Source: Spirosomataceae bacterium | GTDB taxonomy: Bacteria > Bacteroidota > Bacteroidia > Cytophagales > Spirosomataceae | Reading direction: 5' to 3' | Length of the DNA: 13,828 nt | NCBI GenBank assembly: GCA_025455795.1 | Contig: JALOLW010000048.1 | Location: forward strand, 1-13,828 | Shown: piece by piece, positions 6,242-13,724 of the stretch | Layout of the letters: every line of letters begins with the position of its first letter | Position numbering within the stretch: the stretch's first letter is position 1 | Program-made: the position numbers and the translations under genes | The notes under the pieces: generated by a model | Told to the model about the DNA's origin: nothing | What the model saw: only the letters and a program-made list of their open reading frames with translations | Database searches by the model: none

Positions 6242-7816
6242 TTATTGACTTTCGTAATAATGATAATACGGTGTTTCTCCTATTTTTGTAAATGTTCGAT
6301 TCATAAAAATCGCTTCCAAAACGGGGGCTTTGACATCGGCAGCCATCACTTTAGAATACACAATGTAGAGCTTTCGATTTTGGGTAATGTACTTTTTTTC
6401 GGCAAACCCCACCTTCCGCGCAAAATCAGGCGGATAGGTAAATAAATACTTTCGGGCTTTGGTGATTTCAAGGGCAAGGGCGGGGTCTGTCATCAACACC
6501 AAATTTCCTTCTTTGTCAATGGATTGAAGCCGTACTACGTCTTGCTGGGCAGTATATTTGAGCATAAATCCATTTTGGGCTTGTGGATATTGGCTAATTT
6601 CAATTTTTTTGAGGGCGAATGTCACCAAACCGTAAGTCGTATTACAAATCAGTAACAGGCTTAAAACGAGGTGTTTTGCCCATTTTTTGCGCATCCAAAT
6701 TACTTCTAAAAACAGGGGCAAAAACAAAAAAGCGACCATTTTGAAATGCCTTGTTTCAAAAGAAATCTCGGCGGCGCGGCCATAAAAATACCCCAAAAAT
6801 AACGTGTAGATTCCATAAAAAGCCACAAAAAGTGCGAGGTTGTGGAGGTGTTGTTTGGCCAAACGAACTACACCTATCACCATAAAAACCAACATTCCCA
6901 ACGCCACCAATTGTCCCAAAAGCGCGATGTAAGAAGCATCAAACGGCGAATAAAGTCGCCCTAACTGACTCACAAAATCGTGCGAAGAAAGCCAATATTG
7001 GGTAGGAAAAGTAACCAAATCCATGACCGAATACGACAGTTCAAAAGCCTCGTTGAGTTCGGCGGTGGGGTTTGTGCCTTTGGACAAATAAAATACCTGT
7101 GTCAGTGCATAATACCCCACAAATGCCAGTCCCGTTGCGATGGATGTGAGCCAAAAAGTACGGTCGAGTGTAAGTTTTTTGGTATAAAATACCGCCATCA
7201 ATCGCTCGGTGGCAGGGACCATGACCAAACTCAACAACGTAATGGAAGAGGAGGTTTTGAACACAAAACACAAAAGCGACCCTATCAACATGGTGAAAAA
7301 CAAACGGGTAGGATTTGGAACTCCAAAACGAAATAACCAAATCACCCAAGGCGCACCACCAAAAATAAGCGTTTCGCCCCCCGTATAGTTCAAAAAATTG
7401 ATGGTTGTAAGGCGAGAAGTCAGCATTAAAAACAAGGACCAGGTAATTACAGCAGGTTGAAAACCAGCTTGTTTCCACACTTTTTGCCAACCCCAAAGCC
7501 CCAAGACCGTAAATAAAACCGTAAGACAAAGACCACTGCGCTCGTGCGTCCAGCCCGTGAGCAATGACCACCACGCAGGCAACAAATACTGCCCAGGCGA
7601 CCACCACGAAATAAAAACCGACTTATCGGCGGCAGGATTGAGCGGATTGGGATAGACCAATTCGTTGAACCTGCCACCCTGCTGCATACTCCGCCAGACG
7701 TTGAAACCATACGCAGGGTCTTCGTTGAGTACCAGCGGAACCAACAGCGACGCCCCCACAAAGCCAAGCAGACAAATCAGACCAAACCAATAAAGAGGAG
7801 AAGTTTTTGACAACAT
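6242..7816 (-). CDS. Large multi-pass membrane protein, possibly a GT-C type glycosyltransferase
   Basis: The 524-residue protein has about ten to twelve membrane helices and a mostly soluble tail of about 110 residues (from about 410). The loop after the first helix contains NEDPAYGFNVWRSM (31-44) and then WWSPGQYLLPAWW (71-83). An acidic pair (E32-D33) at the start of the first outer loop is the hallmark of GT-C enzymes that use lipid-linked sugars (ArnT, PMT and dolichyl/undecaprenyl types). Sugar and acceptor cannot be told. It lies 15 bp after the permease gene and 10 bp before the next membrane protein, in one operon. The GT-C assignment is an inference from layout. Confidence 0.6.
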   Translation of the reverse strand: MLSKTSPLYWFGLICLLGFVGASLLVPLVLNEDPAYGFNVWRSMQQGGRFNELVYPNPLNPAADKSVFISWWSPGQYLLPAWWSLLTGWTHERSGLCLTVLFTVLGLWGWQKVWKQAGFQPAVITWSLFLMLTSRLTTINFLNYTGGETLIFGGAPWVIWLFRFGVPNPTRLFFTMLIGSLLCFVFKTSSSITLLSLVMVPATERLMAVFYTKKLTLDRTFWLTSIATGLAFVGYYALTQVFYLSKGTNPTAELNEAFELSYSVMDLVTFPTQYWLSSHDFVSQLGRLYSPFDASYIALLGQLVALGMLVFMVIGVVRLAKQHLHNLALFVAFYGIYTLFLGYFYGRAAEISFETRHFKMVAFLFLPLFLEVIWMRKKWAKHLVLSLLLICNTTYGLVTFALKKIEISQYPQAQNGFMLKYTAQQDVVRLQSIDKEGNLVLMTDPALALEITKARKYLFTYPPDFARKVGFAEKKYITQNRKLYIVYSKVMAADVKAPVLEAIFMNRTFTKIGETPYYHYYESQ

Positions 7817-7831
7817 GAAATTAGGTCATTT

Positions 7832-9115
7832 TTAGAAAAATAGCACCGCCGCAATCGCCAAGCCTGCTATACAGACTGCCACAATCGGCACGAGGGTTTC
7901 TTTGGTAAAATCTTCTACGCGCACCCCCACAAAATTGGCGATCCAGACGTTGTGCGTATTGGTAGGGTCGCAGATATTTTGGACTTGCATGACGCACATA
8001 ATGGCCGCCAACAGCGCCATTGCGGGCAGGACACCCGTGCCAAACATGATGGTAAACAGTCCAATGCCAATTCCGAAGACGTTGAGCGGGCCACGGTACA
8101 ACGCCAACGGCGACAACAAACCAAAAAAAGCGACGTAAAAAAGGGGCGACTCAAACGGTAGCGACACAATGAGCGGTTGAAGGGCGGTTTTGATAGGTTC
8201 AAGGTTGAGGGCGTTGAGCAACATTCCGATACCCATCATCAATATGGCCGCTGGCGCACCATCTTCGATGCCCTTGATGGCCGATGCCGTCAGAACTTTG
8301 GCGGCATGGCGCGGGTGAGTAGTCAGTACCGCAAACAGCGACCCAATAATAAACGCCGCAATAAAGTCAAGTTTGAGGCCAAAGTAGCTAAACCCAAAAA
8401 ACAACACCAACGGCACCACGGGCGTAAGCAACGCAATTAGTGGCACTTTTTGCTTGGGAGTAGGAGAGGGGAGGGGACTCTTCATCAATAACAACTCCCC
8501 CGAGCGTTTGGCCGAAATCACTGAATAAGCTATGACCATTACGACCATCAATCCCAGCAAAATCAAGGCAAAGGTGGATACTTGCGGCGGAAGTGCCTCA
8601 TCATCTTTGAGTTGAAGTAGCTGTCTGTAAAGTGTAAATAAGATAGGATTGAAAATAAAACCCGTGCCAAAAGCCAACAAAAACATCGTACCAGCGAGTT
8701 TGCGCGGTACGCCCAGACTCATCATAATCGGTAGCACCAACGACCCCACCGTGATAATCGCCCCCAGTCCTTGCAGGGTACTGAACAAAATCATGGTGAC
8801 AAACATCAGCCCAAACGATACGACGAGGGGTTTTTCACCCCCAAATTCGGCAGCACGTTTGATGATTTCTTCGGCGATGCCCGTCTGCATCATCACGCGG
8901 CCCATCATCGCCCCCGCAAACACCGACACATAGACGGCTGTGAGCTTGACCGCGCCTTGCGCCACGATATGATTCAGGATTTCGGTGGTAGGAAGCTGCG
9001 CCAGTAGCGCAATCAATACTGCCATTGCGGGAAGTGCCAACAGCGCAGGCAGTTTACGCATAAACATCAGCGTAGCAAACACCAAAAAAATCAGTAGAAG
9101 TCCAAGTGCAATCAT
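7832..9115 (-). CDS. Ion-transporter-superfamily permease (citrate/GntP-like)
   Basis: The 427-residue protein has about twelve hydrophobic segments. The first half contains VYVSVFAGAMMGRVMMQTGI (61-80) and a re-entrant-like region, STLQGLGAIITVGSLVLPI (112-130), then AFGTGFIFNP (148-157). The second half has a related arrangement with CDPTNTHNVW. This two-repeat layout fits the IT superfamily of organic-anion and proton or sodium symporters such as CitM and GntP. The substrate is unknown. The ATG at 9115 is chosen. The frame stays open to a TTG at 9169, but that codon lies inside the predicted -7 box (9167-9174), so it would not be transcribed as a start. It is first in the operon with the two membrane proteins downstream. 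Confidence 0.68.
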   Translation of the reverse strand: MIALGLLLIFLVFATLMFMRKLPALLALPAMAVLIALLAQLPTTEILNHIVAQGAVKLTAVYVSVFAGAMMGRVMMQTGIAEEIIKRAAEFGGEKPLVVSFGLMFVTMILFSTLQGLGAIITVGSLVLPIMMSLGVPRKLAGTMFLLAFGTGFIFNPILFTLYRQLLQLKDDEALPPQVSTFALILLGLMVVMVIAYSVISAKRSGELLLMKSPLPSPTPKQKVPLIALLTPVVPLVLFFGFSYFGLKLDFIAAFIIGSLFAVLTTHPRHAAKVLTASAIKGIEDGAPAAILMMGIGMLLNALNLEPIKTALQPLIVSLPFESPLFYVAFFGLLSPLALYRGPLNVFGIGIGLFTIMFGTGVLPAMALLAAIMCVMQVQNICDPTNTHNVWIANFVGVRVEDFTKETLVPIVAVCIAGLAIAAVLFF

Positions 9116-9166
9116 AGAAGGGTGTTTATGACATTCTGTATTTTCAGAACATCTTTCATTTTTGGG

Positions 9167-9174
9167 CAAAGATA
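9167..9174 (-). promoter_or_regulatory. -7 box of the permease operon promoter
   Basis: On the minus strand 9174 to 9167 reads TATCTTTG, an exact TAnnTTTG. Transcription would begin near 9160, about 45 nt before the ATG at 9115. No TTG stands at the usual upstream distance, where the sequence is the terminator hairpin of the preceding gene. Confidence 0.58.
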
Positions 9175-9175
9175 C

Positions 9176-9213
9176 AAAAAGATAAAGCCCCGCTATCGTG
9201 AGCGGGGCTTTAT
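9176..9213 (-). terminator. Terminator of the small secreted-protein gene
   Basis: A perfect 13-bp stem pairs 9182-9194 with 9201-9213 around the loop ATCGTG. On the minus strand it is followed by CTTTTT (9181-9176). It lies 61 bp after the stop of the gene ending at 9275. It directly abuts the -7 box of the next operon. Confidence 0.85.
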
Positions 9214-9274
9214 GCTGACTATTCCTAAACCCTTAACCTTTTCTACATGAAAAAACTAACTTAATTTCTTCTAC

Positions 9275-9718
9275 TTAAAAACCATTTAGCTGACTAATTG
9301 GTTCCCCGATGGTGCCTTCTGTGTCTTGTACTGGTGTCAGAGATTCCCAATCGGTGTTGCAAAGAAAATTCACATTGTGTGCGGTACTTTGCAAACTTTT
9401 CAACCAATCTTTGGCGTGTTCTTCGTCGCTTTGCTTCATTGCGTGGCTCAAAAGCGTGATGGCGTCGTTGAACTGCTGTTTGGTTTCTTTATCTAAATTT
9501 CTCAGTTTTGACGGAGCTTCGTTGTATAAAGTCACAACTTCCACAAAAATTTTCCACTCTTCTTGCTCCGTAAAAGCCGTGTATTGGTCTAATATATAAG
9601 TCTCAAATGCTTTTTGCTTCTGGGCGGTGATGGCCTTTGAGTCTTTTTTTGCTTCTGTACCGAAACTTATCAGTCCAAATACAATTCCTATTATAATTAT
9701 TCTAACAGACGTTTTCAT
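9275..9718 (-). CDS. Small secreted protein of unknown function
   Basis: The 147-residue protein begins with a positively charged start and a hydrophobic stretch (MKTSVRIIIIGIVFGLISFG), then polar sequence from about residue 23, a signal peptide without a lipobox. The rest is mostly helical and charged, with one cysteine in NFLCNTDW (about 118-125). I do not recognise a family. It has its own promoter and terminator and so forms a single-gene unit between the permease operon and pth. Function unknown; periplasmic or exported location is inferred from the signal peptide. Confidence 0.72.
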   Translation of the reverse strand: MKTSVRIIIIGIVFGLISFGTEAKKDSKAITAQKQKAFETYILDQYTAFTEQEEWKIFVEVVTLYNEAPSKLRNLDKETKQQFNDAITLLSHAMKQSDEEHAKDWLKSLQSTAHNVNFLCNTDWESLTPVQDTEGTIGEPISQLNGF

Positions 9719-9754
9719 TGTTTAGTTCAATTTGCTTTTGCTGATTGAACGATG

Positions 9755-9785
9755 CAAAGGTACGGCGAGATTTTATAAATCCAAA
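9755..9785 (-). promoter_or_regulatory. Bacteroidota housekeeping promoter of the small secreted-protein gene
   Basis: On the minus strand TTTG (9785-9782) is followed after 19 nt by TACCTTTG (9762-9755), a full match to the TTTG-N19-TAnnTTTG type. Transcription would begin near 9748, about 30 nt before the ATG at 9718. Confidence 0.75.
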
Positions 9786-9959
9786 TTTTGATTTTAGACA
9801 AAAACAAGACATGAAGTTAGTAAAAAGATTCATTTTAGCTATTTTTCAAAATATTTTTACTATTTACTAATCGTTTAGAAAATTTTATTTGTATTGATAG
9901 CACCAATAGTGGTTAAAAATTTTTATTTCAAAAAAATGTAAATTCTTTGAATAATACAA
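9763..9959. other. AT-rich intergenic stretch after pth
   Basis: Most of the 241 bp between the small secreted-protein gene and pth is very AT-rich. The only structure I see is a 9-bp inverted repeat, TAGTAAAAA (9818-9826) with TTTTTACTA (9854-9862), with a 27-nt AT-rich loop, a possible but weak end signal for pth. No reading frame with recognisable content was seen. Confidence 0.4.
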
Positions 9960-10520
9960 TCATTGGTTAAAATTATTCATCGTTTGATTTATGCCCAAAG
10001 TACAAAAACTGAGGACAGCATCACCCGCTTTGTCCAAATCAATGATGAGTTCTTCAAAATCTTTCTCGGGGAAGTTGCTCAAAACGTACTTAACCTGCTG
10101 ACCGCGAGGGAAATCATTGCCCACCCCGAAACGCATTCGCGCAAATTCTTGCGTGCCTGTGAGTTCTTCGATGTTTCGCAGGCCGTTGTGACCGCCGTGT
10201 GAGCCTTTGGGCTTGATGCGGATGTGTCCTTGCGGCAACTGAATCTCGTCGGTAATGACCAAGACGTTTTCCAACGGCACGTTGTAGGCATCCATATAGT
10301 AGCGCAACGCCTTGCCGCTGAGGTTCATGTACGTAGTAGGTTTGATAAAATAAATCGTGCGGCCTTTGTGCTTCCACTCGGCGGTATAGGCGAGTTTTTG
10401 CATCGTAAACTTAAAATCGTACTGCGCCGCCAGGCGGTCGAGTACCATAAAGCCGACGTTGTGGCGAGTAAATGCGTATTCTGGGCCAATATTGCCAAGC
10501 CCTACGATGAGGTATTTCAT
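9960..10520 (-). CDS. pth: Peptidyl-tRNA hydrolase
   Basis: The 186-residue enzyme has the normal length for bacterial Pth, which frees tRNA from peptidyl-tRNAs that drop off the ribosome. Residues known to act in the E. coli enzyme are all present: N10 (GLGNIG), H20 (TRHNVGF, the catalytic base), N66 (TYMNLSG), D91 (ITDEIQLP) and N112 (SHGGHNGLRNI). The usual GNPG reads GNIG here, a mild change. The gene follows the LytTR regulator on the same strand after 92 bp, and no clear promoter is visible between them, so some read-through from the regulator operon is possible. Confidence 0.96.
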   Translation of the reverse strand: MKYLIVGLGNIGPEYAFTRHNVGFMVLDRLAAQYDFKFTMQKLAYTAEWKHKGRTIYFIKPTTYMNLSGKALRYYMDAYNVPLENVLVITDEIQLPQGHIRIKPKGSHGGHNGLRNIEELTGTQEFARMRFGVGNDFPRGQQVKYVLSNFPEKDFEELIIDLDKAGDAVLSFCTLGINQTMNNFNQ

Positions 10521-10524
10521 TGCT

Positions 10525-10547
10525 GGATTTGTGATTTAGCGATTTAG
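10525..10547. repeat. Short tandem repeat of a GATTTAG-like unit
   Basis: Just upstream of the pth start the plus strand reads GATTT-G, TGATTTAG, CGATTTAG in a row, two clean 8-bp units and one degenerate one. It may be a local slippage product. No function is implied. Confidence 0.4.
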
Positions 10548-10570
10548 TGGTTGGTGAATGGGTGGGTTTA

Positions 10571-10612
10571 GGCTCCTCCTTTGTCGGAGTGACAAGTCCT
10601 GACTGCCTACGG
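10571..10612. repeat. Candidate interspersed intergenic repeat or weak terminator
   Basis: The sequence between the LytTR gene and pth contains CTCC-TTTGTC-GGAG (10576-10589) and continues GTGACAAGTCC. It looks like an interspersed element of the kind found in Bacteroidota genomes, and it sits where a terminator of the kinase/regulator operon is expected, but it has no T-run. I cannot confirm repetition from one copy. Confidence 0.3.
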
Positions 10613-11347
10613 CTAACGCTTCGTACTGACGATTTTTTCTTGGAGATTTTTGAAAAAGCCCTCCCGATAGGTATCGCCAAGCGGAATGCGCCCCTCGGCC
10701 ACCACGATTTGATTGCCGTCTATGCCCTGAATCTTGGCATTGGCTACGATATATGACTTGTGCACGCGCGTGAAGAGGCTTTTGGGCAAGCGTTCTTCGA
10801 GTTCTTTCATGGTCACGAGGGTCACAATGCGCTGTGTATCAGTGTAAATGGACAGGTAGTTGCCCAGCCCTTCTACGTAGCGGATTTCCCCCAACACAAC
10901 TTTGACGAGTTTACCCTTGTTTTCGGTTTTGACAAAAATATAGTCATCGGGAGACACCGACGCAACGGTTGGTTTGTCACTGCCCTCGGCTTCTATGAGA
11001 TTTTGAGCTTTCTGGACGGCCTTCAAGAAGCGGTCGAAGCGGGCGGGTTTGAGGAGATAATCCACCACGTCGAGGTCGTAGCCTTCGAGGGCATACTCAG
11101 GATACGCCGTGCAGAGAATGACTTTGCAGCGGCCACCGAGGAGTTTGAGAAATTGAATACCCGTGATTTCGGGCATTTGAACGTCCAAAAACACCAAATC
11201 AATCGCCTCTTTCTGAACGATTTGAAAGGCTTCGACGGCGTTGGTGGTGGCTTTGACCAATTCGAGGTTTTCGACTTTGCTGGCGTAGTCGGTCAAAATA
11301 TCTAAGGCGTGTTGTTCGTCGTCTATCAATAAGCAGCGAATGGGCAT
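10613..11347 (-). CDS. LytTR-family response regulator
   Basis: The 244-residue protein has an N-terminal receiver domain (about 1-120) and a C-terminal LytTR DNA-binding domain (about 135-238). The acidic pocket D9-D10-E11, phospho-acceptor D55 (IDLVFLDVQMPE), T80 (LCTAYPEYA) and K100 (YLLKPAR) are all present, so phosphorylation should work. The LytTR part shows VEGLGNYLSIY and FTRVHKSYIV, typical of the fold. The gene starts 21 bp after the stop of the upstream sensor kinase and is the last of the kinase-kinase-regulator operon. The target promoters are unknown. Confidence 0.94.
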   Translation of the reverse strand: MPIRCLLIDDEQHALDILTDYASKVENLELVKATTNAVEAFQIVQKEAIDLVFLDVQMPEITGIQFLKLLGGRCKVILCTAYPEYALEGYDLDVVDYLLKPARFDRFLKAVQKAQNLIEAEGSDKPTVASVSPDDYIFVKTENKGKLVKVVLGEIRYVEGLGNYLSIYTDTQRIVTLVTMKELEERLPKSLFTRVHKSYIVANAKIQGIDGNQIVVAEGRIPLGDTYREGFFKNLQEKIVSTKR

Positions 11348-11368
11348 GAATCGGAGGGTGATGATTTT

Positions 11369-12460
11369 TTACAAAGATAACGGTAAAACCATCTCACACA
11401 CAAAATCAGTTTCGTCTTGGTAAATATTGAGTTGGTACGCTGCACCATATACTGCTTCCAAACGGCGGCTTAAATTTTGCAAACCTACGCCCGTATTTGA
11501 GGTGTCTTGCTGGAGTTTGATGCGGTTCTGAATCTGAAATCGTAACGCTTTCTCTTGGATGACCGCCTGCATGATAAGTGGTGAGTCAGCATCGTGAAGG
11601 TCGCCGTATTTGAAGGCGTTTTCGACCAGCGTTAGCAAGCTCAACGGTATGATTTGGTCAGTTGCTTTGGGGCTGCCCACTTGCTCAAAAAACACTTGAA
11701 GCGTGTCCTCAAAGCGTAAACGATAGATTTGGATGAAGTTTTGGATTTGGTCAAGTTCGTCGGCAAGTGGCACGAGGCCGTTGGGCAGGCTGTCTTTGAA
11801 CGAGTACCGCATGATGTCCGATAAATACCCGACGCCCTCCGCTACTTGAGGCTGTATATGGCGGGTTTGGGCGTAAAAATAATTGAGGGCGTTGAACAAA
11901 AAATGCGGGTTGATTTGACTCCGCAGGTAAGCGATTTGGGCTTCGTAAAGTTTTTTTTCGGTTTCTCTTTGTTGCTGCTCTTGTTTCCTACTTTGTTTTT
12001 CTTCGGCAGCGAGGCGTTTGCCGTACCAATAAAGCAAAACATAAATAAGTGATTGACTCAATCGCCATATTTCCCAAGTCAAATATGCCATCGTTTGTTT
12101 TTCGATGCGGTCGCGTATTAGAATCACTTGATTGGGCGTACCTGCATAGACGGTTATGCCTATGACAAAATAATCAAACAGGATTTTGGCAGCTAAAAAA
12201 CAGGCCGTAATGAATAGCAGTTGTCGAAAAAAGTTTGTCCAATGGGTGGCAAAGTAGGGCTTGAAAGCCCAAATGAGCATGGCGTAAAAGTATGCCATAA
12301 AATACACCGAATTGACAATGAACAATGCCCAAGGGATACTACCCATCTGAACTGAACCAACGACCGTTTCAAATACCCAAAGCGCAGCCCAAACAATCAG
12401 ATGTTTACGGGCTTCTTGGCTGGGAATTTGCTGTAAATAACGTTGTATTTGGGCAAACAT
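11369..12460 (-). CDS. LytS-like sensor histidine kinase (second of a tandem pair)
   Basis: The 363-residue protein has four hydrophobic segments (about 20-145), a charged coiled-coil linker (about 150-180), and a His_kinase domain with QINPHFLFN, where H186 is the predicted phosphorylation site. The ATP-binding part shows the N-box LVENAFKYG (278-286) and the glycine box NTGVGLQNLSRRL (322-334). No separate sensing domain is seen, so the stimulus is probably read by the membrane part. It starts 14 bp after the stop of a paralogous kinase gene and ends 21 bp before the LytTR regulator, its likely partner. Confidence 0.92.
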   Translation of the reverse strand: MFAQIQRYLQQIPSQEARKHLIVWAALWVFETVVGSVQMGSIPWALFIVNSVYFMAYFYAMLIWAFKPYFATHWTNFFRQLLFITACFLAAKILFDYFVIGITVYAGTPNQVILIRDRIEKQTMAYLTWEIWRLSQSLIYVLLYWYGKRLAAEEKQSRKQEQQQRETEKKLYEAQIAYLRSQINPHFLFNALNYFYAQTRHIQPQVAEGVGYLSDIMRYSFKDSLPNGLVPLADELDQIQNFIQIYRLRFEDTLQVFFEQVGSPKATDQIIPLSLLTLVENAFKYGDLHDADSPLIMQAVIQEKALRFQIQNRIKLQQDTSNTGVGLQNLSRRLEAVYGAAYQLNIYQDETDFVCEMVLPLSL

Positions 12461-12474
12461 GGCAAGCGTTGGGG

Positions 12475-13674
12475 TTATTCGGTGATGTGGAGGTGTATCT
12501 CAAAAACCTCATTTGTATTTTCAACCTTGAGCGTGTGATTTTTACCATAAACCAACTCTAACCGACGCTGCACGTTGGCCATGCCAATACCGCTGCTCAT
12601 TTCTTTGGGGCCATCGGATTTATGATTACGAATATAAAAGTGAATTTGTTTTTGGGGGCTATTGCTAACACTCAGTTGGATGTAGATAGGATGTTGTGAA
12701 TCGTTGGTTTTGCCGTGTTTAAAGGCATTTTCAACAAACGAAATCAGGCTCAAAGGCAGAATTTTGTGATAAATAAGTTCTCCTTCGACTTGAAACTCAA
12801 CTGCCAAGCGGTTGTCAAAACGAAGTTGATGGATTTTGATAAAATTTTGGATGTGTTGCACCTCTTTGTCGAGCGATACAAGCCCTTGACTGTCTTCTTC
12901 GTGGAGCGAGTAGCGCATCATGTCAGACAGCGTTAGGACAGATTCGGCGAGTTTTTCGGAGACGGGTCGCGCTTGGGCGTACAGAAAACTAAGCGTATTG
13001 TACAACAAATGAGGGTTGATTTGGTTCTTGAGCGATGCCAACTCGGCCGCAGTAGCGGCTTGTTTTAAAGCAGTTTCGCGTTTGAGGGCTGCGATGTAGT
13101 CAGTAAAAAAACGCAGTACAAAACCAGCTCCTACGAAGGTGATGGAGCGTGTGAAGCTGGAATAGAAAAAACGCCAAAATACTTGATGAACGTTGACAGG
13201 CAATCCCTCAAAGCCAATGAAATTGAATAGATAAGTATCAAGGTAGGAACGAGCAAACGCCACGAAAACAGGGTACAATAGAAGCCAAATCAACGTCCCT
13301 CCAATCAATAGGGGGTATTTCTTGCGCCAATCAAACCTTCCCAACCAATAGTAATACCCGTACAGTGTCAGCATACCACCCACTAACACCATGCCTATCC
13401 AATACGCATAACGCCAAAAAGAAACATTCGTACTGGTTAAGGGATTAAACAAACTCAAATCGGGCGTACCTCCCGGACCCATAATTTGCAAATTTCCATT
13501 GGCATCTAGCGCAGCAAAGGCATAGATAAGATCCGTGATTTTATCGTACTGAACATTGGAAACATCCGCTGCAGAACGGTAGTATGGAAAATACCCCTTC
13601 ACCATCTGACCAGATGAAATAGTCACTGTCAGACTAAACGTGATTAATAGTAAGATTTTTTTTACTCCCTTCAT
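12475..13674 (-). CDS. Chimeric LytS-like sensor histidine kinase with a GH18 chitinase-like N-terminus
   Basis: The 399-residue protein has two parts. Residues 1-22 form a signal peptide (KKILLLITFSLTVTISSG). Residues 24-76 (MVKGYFPYYRSAADVSNVQY, then KITDLIYAFAALDANGNLQI and GGTPDLSLFN) look like the first strands of a GH18 chitinase, without its catalytic D-x-x-D-x-D-x-E. From about residue 84 it is a kinase: four hydrophobic segments (about 88-190), QINPHLLYN with H222, the N-box FVENAFKHG (313-321), and the glycine box SGIGMANVQRRL (361-372). Without the chitinase part it would match the size of the downstream paralogue. The junction is continuous in frame, near 13420-13450. It is first in the operon with a second kinase and a LytTR regulator. 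Recombination, a real sensor fusion or an assembly error could explain it. Confidence 0.85.
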   Translation of the reverse strand: MKGVKKILLLITFSLTVTISSGQMVKGYFPYYRSAADVSNVQYDKITDLIYAFAALDANGNLQIMGPGGTPDLSLFNPLTSTNVSFWRYAYWIGMVLVGGMLTLYGYYYWLGRFDWRKKYPLLIGGTLIWLLLYPVFVAFARSYLDTYLFNFIGFEGLPVNVHQVFWRFFYSSFTRSITFVGAGFVLRFFTDYIAALKRETALKQAATAAELASLKNQINPHLLYNTLSFLYAQARPVSEKLAESVLTLSDMMRYSLHEEDSQGLVSLDKEVQHIQNFIKIHQLRFDNRLAVEFQVEGELIYHKILPLSLISFVENAFKHGKTNDSQHPIYIQLSVSNSPQKQIHFYIRNHKSDGPKEMSSGIGMANVQRRLELVYGKNHTLKVENTNEVFEIHLHITE

Positions 13675-13724
13675 CTATCTTTTGATTTACATCAATACAA
13701 TAATTCTATTTTCAACTTCTATTC

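Noticed and set aside
9763..9959. Riboswitch or small RNA in the AT-rich gap
   Set aside because: No conserved core or GC-containing helix was recognised; the inverted repeats are made of A/T runs that arise easily by chance.
10760..11305. 181-codon plus-strand open frame
   Set aside because: It is antisense to the well-supported LytTR response regulator and shows no family motif.
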